Of a stretch of 42,918 bases of DNA, positions 42,301-42,918 are shown piece by piece. This DNA comes from Planctomycetota bacterium (GTDB lineage Bacteria; Planctomycetota; UBA1135; UBA2386). The first letter of the stretch is position 1. Every line of letters starts with the position of its first letter. The stretch spans positions 1 to 42,918 of the forward strand of contig JADLHO010000109.1 in the NCBI GenBank assembly GCA_020848735.1, given 5' to 3'. Made by a program: the position numbers and the translations under genes. The notes under the pieces were generated by a model. The model worked only from the letters and a program-made list of their open reading frames with translations, did no database searches and was not told the origin of the DNA.

Positions 42301-42477
42301 GGTGTCCGCGTCACCGGGGATGCCCGCGACGGCGCAGGCCCGCCCACCTCGATAGGGACCGATCTCGCGCCAATGCAGGCCGGCGAGGAGGCGGTCCTGG
42401 GGCTGGTCCTGCGGACGGACCTTGGGCGTCAGGGAGGCAGTCGCGAGGAGGACGAGGCCGAGGACGAGCGTGCGCAT
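39361..42477 (-). CDS. Large exported BNR/Asp-box (sortilin-like) propeller protein
   Basis: 1038 residues with a signal peptide (TLVLGLVLLATASLTP). More than ten Asp-box motifs are spread over the first 750 residues (RTDDAGRSW, RSTDGGRSW, RTRDGGRSW, KSLDGGDTW, RSRDAGKTW, HSKDGGKTF, SVDGGESW, SEDLGASW, SQDGGASW, SHDDGVSW), enough for two propellers. A FlgD-like beta domain (RRLTGTALWNGNLAGPQVPP, GEYRCVLRIGEREF) follows and a helical C-terminus closes the protein. This is a large uncharacterised family in planctomycetes and acidobacteria, sometimes called sialidase or glycosyl hydrolase without proof. The start at ATG 42477 is set by the signal peptide; the frame stays open to 42762 without sense. 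It converges on the ThuA gene with an 18-base gap. Confidence 0.87.
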   Translation of the reverse strand: MRTLVLGLVLLATASLTPKVRPQDQPQDRLLAGLHWREIGPYRGGRACAVAGIPGDADTFWMGSCGGGVWRTDDAGRSWRNVSDGSFGGSIGGIDVCAEDPNVVWVGTGEKTVRGNVSHGEGVWRSTDGGRSWQHVGLADTRQIGRVRAHPRDPDCAWVAAIGHLYGPNEERGVFRTRDGGRSWQRVLFVDADTGAVDLLLDPGNPRIVYATTWRVRRSPWSLESGGAGSGLWKSLDGGDTWRELTRNEGLPAGTIGICGIAVSPSNPDNLYAQIEAEDGGLFRSRDAGKTWTKVDDDRERRQRAWYYTRVVADPADEDGVWVLNVRLWHSKDGGKTFRAIPTPHGDNHDLWIDPRDPRRMVESNDGGANVSVDGGESWSAQDNQPTAQMYRVSLDDEFPYRLLGGQQDNSALRIRSRNVDGGAIGERDFESTAGGESGHVVAQPGNPDLVFGGSYGGYLEWQHHRTGESRRVNPWPDSVMGFGARDARWRFQWNFPLFFSPHEPGRLYAAAQALFVSEDLGASWRVLSPDLSRNDRDKQGPSGGPITKDNTGVEYYGTIFAACESPARSGVLWCGSDDGRIHVSQDGGASWSDVTPAALPEFSRVNCIDAHPREPGTCYVAATRYQLDEFRPLLFRTRDFGARWDAIVGTGIAADHFTRAIRVDPERDGLLYVGTERGPYVSHDDGVSWRSLRNDLPIVPITDLAVRGDELVAATQGRGYWILNGLAVLRGLERAAEPVALFAPPPAWRVPMGRVESPRLAGENPHAGLVVRYWLDAAPDAATRVELEFQDAEGNPLRIFTRKTALPKDSRDSRDAQRCVLEPKAGLNVFAWDLRIEGARRLTGTALWNGNLAGPQVPPGEYRCVLRIGEREFRMPGELRIDPRTRAGLGEHRSQFEFLRGIVTKLDAIHAALLEARRVRDALRAIEPKLPESVAGGELRTACEALRGRIDALEERLCQPRSKSAQDPLNFPVGRNDRLAALQAASGGYGPTAQDLAVRDELLAEIDPALAELEKLLADELPALELRAREVGAPVIR

Positions 42478-42698
42478 CGGTGGCCAATCATGGCGAAGCC
42501 TCGCGCCGCACCGCAAGCTCGCGGACGGCGCGGCGCTCAGCTCGGCCCTTGCCGGGTCCCGAGCCGAGGCGCATGCTCCCCACCCGTCGCGCCGGGTCAC
42601 GCGACCGGTTCCGGAGAACCAGGGATGACCTGGCAGCGCGGGCCGAGCACGCCCGAGCCGCCGATGACCCGCAACCGCAACGCGAGAGGAAGGCCGCG

Positions 42699-42918
42699 AT
42701 GAAGCCGCTGGCGATGGACCGCTCGGGAGCGCGGCGCGTGCCGGGAAGCGCGCGTCACTCACTCACTCACTCACTGGCGCTCGTCGCGCTGACGGCGATG
42801 AGTTCCGCCTCGCTCCCTGACGAGGCCCGCGCGCAGGCCCTCGGCGTGCGTCCGCACATCGCCCCGCTGAGCAGCTCGGTGCCGGCGCAGTTCAGTCGGC
42901 CGCCGGGCACGCCGCAGC
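42699..42918 (+). CDS. N-terminus of an exported protein (runs off the window)
   Basis: The frame from ATG 42699 stays open to the window end (73 codons). AGAGGAAGG lies 6 bases before the ATG, a good ribosome site. The first 25 residues are basic and Ser/His-rich, then LALVALTAMSSASL gives a signal-peptide core, with a possible cleavage near DEARAQA. The mature start (GVRPHIAPLSSSVPAQFSRP) resembles nothing I know. A 4-bp tandem repeat lies in the region before the hydrophobic core. The gene is divergent from the large BNR gene across 221 bases. Confidence 0.6.
   Translation, partial: MKPLAMDRSGARRVPGSARHSLTHSLALVALTAMSSASLPDEARAQALGVRPHIAPLSSSVPAQFSRPPGTPQ
42755..42775 (+). repeat. Tetranucleotide tandem repeat (TCAC)5
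   Basis: Five TCAC units plus one T, inside codons 19-26 of the truncated exported-protein gene. The unit is not a multiple of three, so gain or loss of a copy would shift the reading frame. Confidence 0.9.

Noticed and set aside
39526..42702. Plus-strand open frame of 1058 codons opposite the large BNR gene
   Set aside because: It is the antisense shadow of a gene with a signal peptide and many Asp-box motifs; its own translation is Arg/Asp/Val-rich with no domain.
1..42918. tRNA genes, CRISPR arrays, insertion sequences, phage or toxin-antitoxin genes
   Set aside because: Looked for T-loop-like strings, regularly spaced repeats, transposase motifs and terminal inverted repeats; none were convincing.

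Overview
The window is about 43 kb of very GC-rich bacterial chromosome, densely packed with genes. It most likely comes from a deep-branching member of the Planctomycetota. The main reasons are the secreted c-type cytochrome and beta-propeller proteins of the 'PVC-type heme-binding' kind, a ThuA-like protein, a DUF2911 protein, giant Asp-box (BNR) propellers, and two exported proteins with a similar C-terminal beta module. I see no tRNA, rRNA, CRISPR array, insertion sequence or phage gene, so this looks like stable chromosome.

Layout. 1-1585 (+): the end of a nucleotide-sugar operon (Gfo/Idh/MocA dehydrogenase, hexapeptide acetyltransferase, ArsR-type regulator), closed by a strong hairpin. 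1637-3220 (-): a family 2 glycosyltransferase and a TetR regulator. 3430-11562 (+): lipoyl synthase followed by a 2-oxoacid dehydrogenase complex in the order E1alpha, E1beta, E2, second E1alpha, E3, then an unknown gene. LipA makes the cofactor carried by E2, so the cluster holds most of the complex and its cofactor maturation; the duplicated E1alpha is unusual. 11700-15992 (-): a HAMP/SpoIIE-like membrane protein, a MazG-like pyrophosphohydrolase, a MauG-like diheme protein, an Rrf2 Fe-S type regulator and a PduO-type cobalamin adenosyltransferase. 16289-17787 (+): two exported proteins of unknown function.

17802-25342 (-): a housekeeping run, read as glmU-prs-rplY-pth-rpsF-rpsR-rplI-rimO-pgsA-pgpA, covering cell-wall precursor and PRPP synthesis, translation and phospholipid synthesis. 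Stop/start overlaps imply translational coupling at several joints.

25456-29160 (+): a small MoaD/ThiS-like ubiquitin-fold protein ending in Gly-Gly, a secreted beta-helix protein, a cytosolic-looking BNR propeller and a VTT-domain membrane protein. The MoaD-like and BNR families are, from memory, recurrent neighbours with no assigned function, which makes this the best candidate for an undescribed system. 29129-30418 (-) is a type II NADH dehydrogenase.

30598-42477: an exported/respiratory block with a TPR-DUF2911 protein, a propeller-HEAT-monoheme protein (-), a tightly coupled three-gene operon (pentaheme lipoprotein, propeller, ThuA-like; +) and a 1038-residue BNR protein (-). The heme and propeller proteins plausibly form a periplasmic oxidation system, perhaps for sugars, but no substrate can be read from the sequence. 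A truncated exported-protein gene with a tetranucleotide repeat near its start ends the window.
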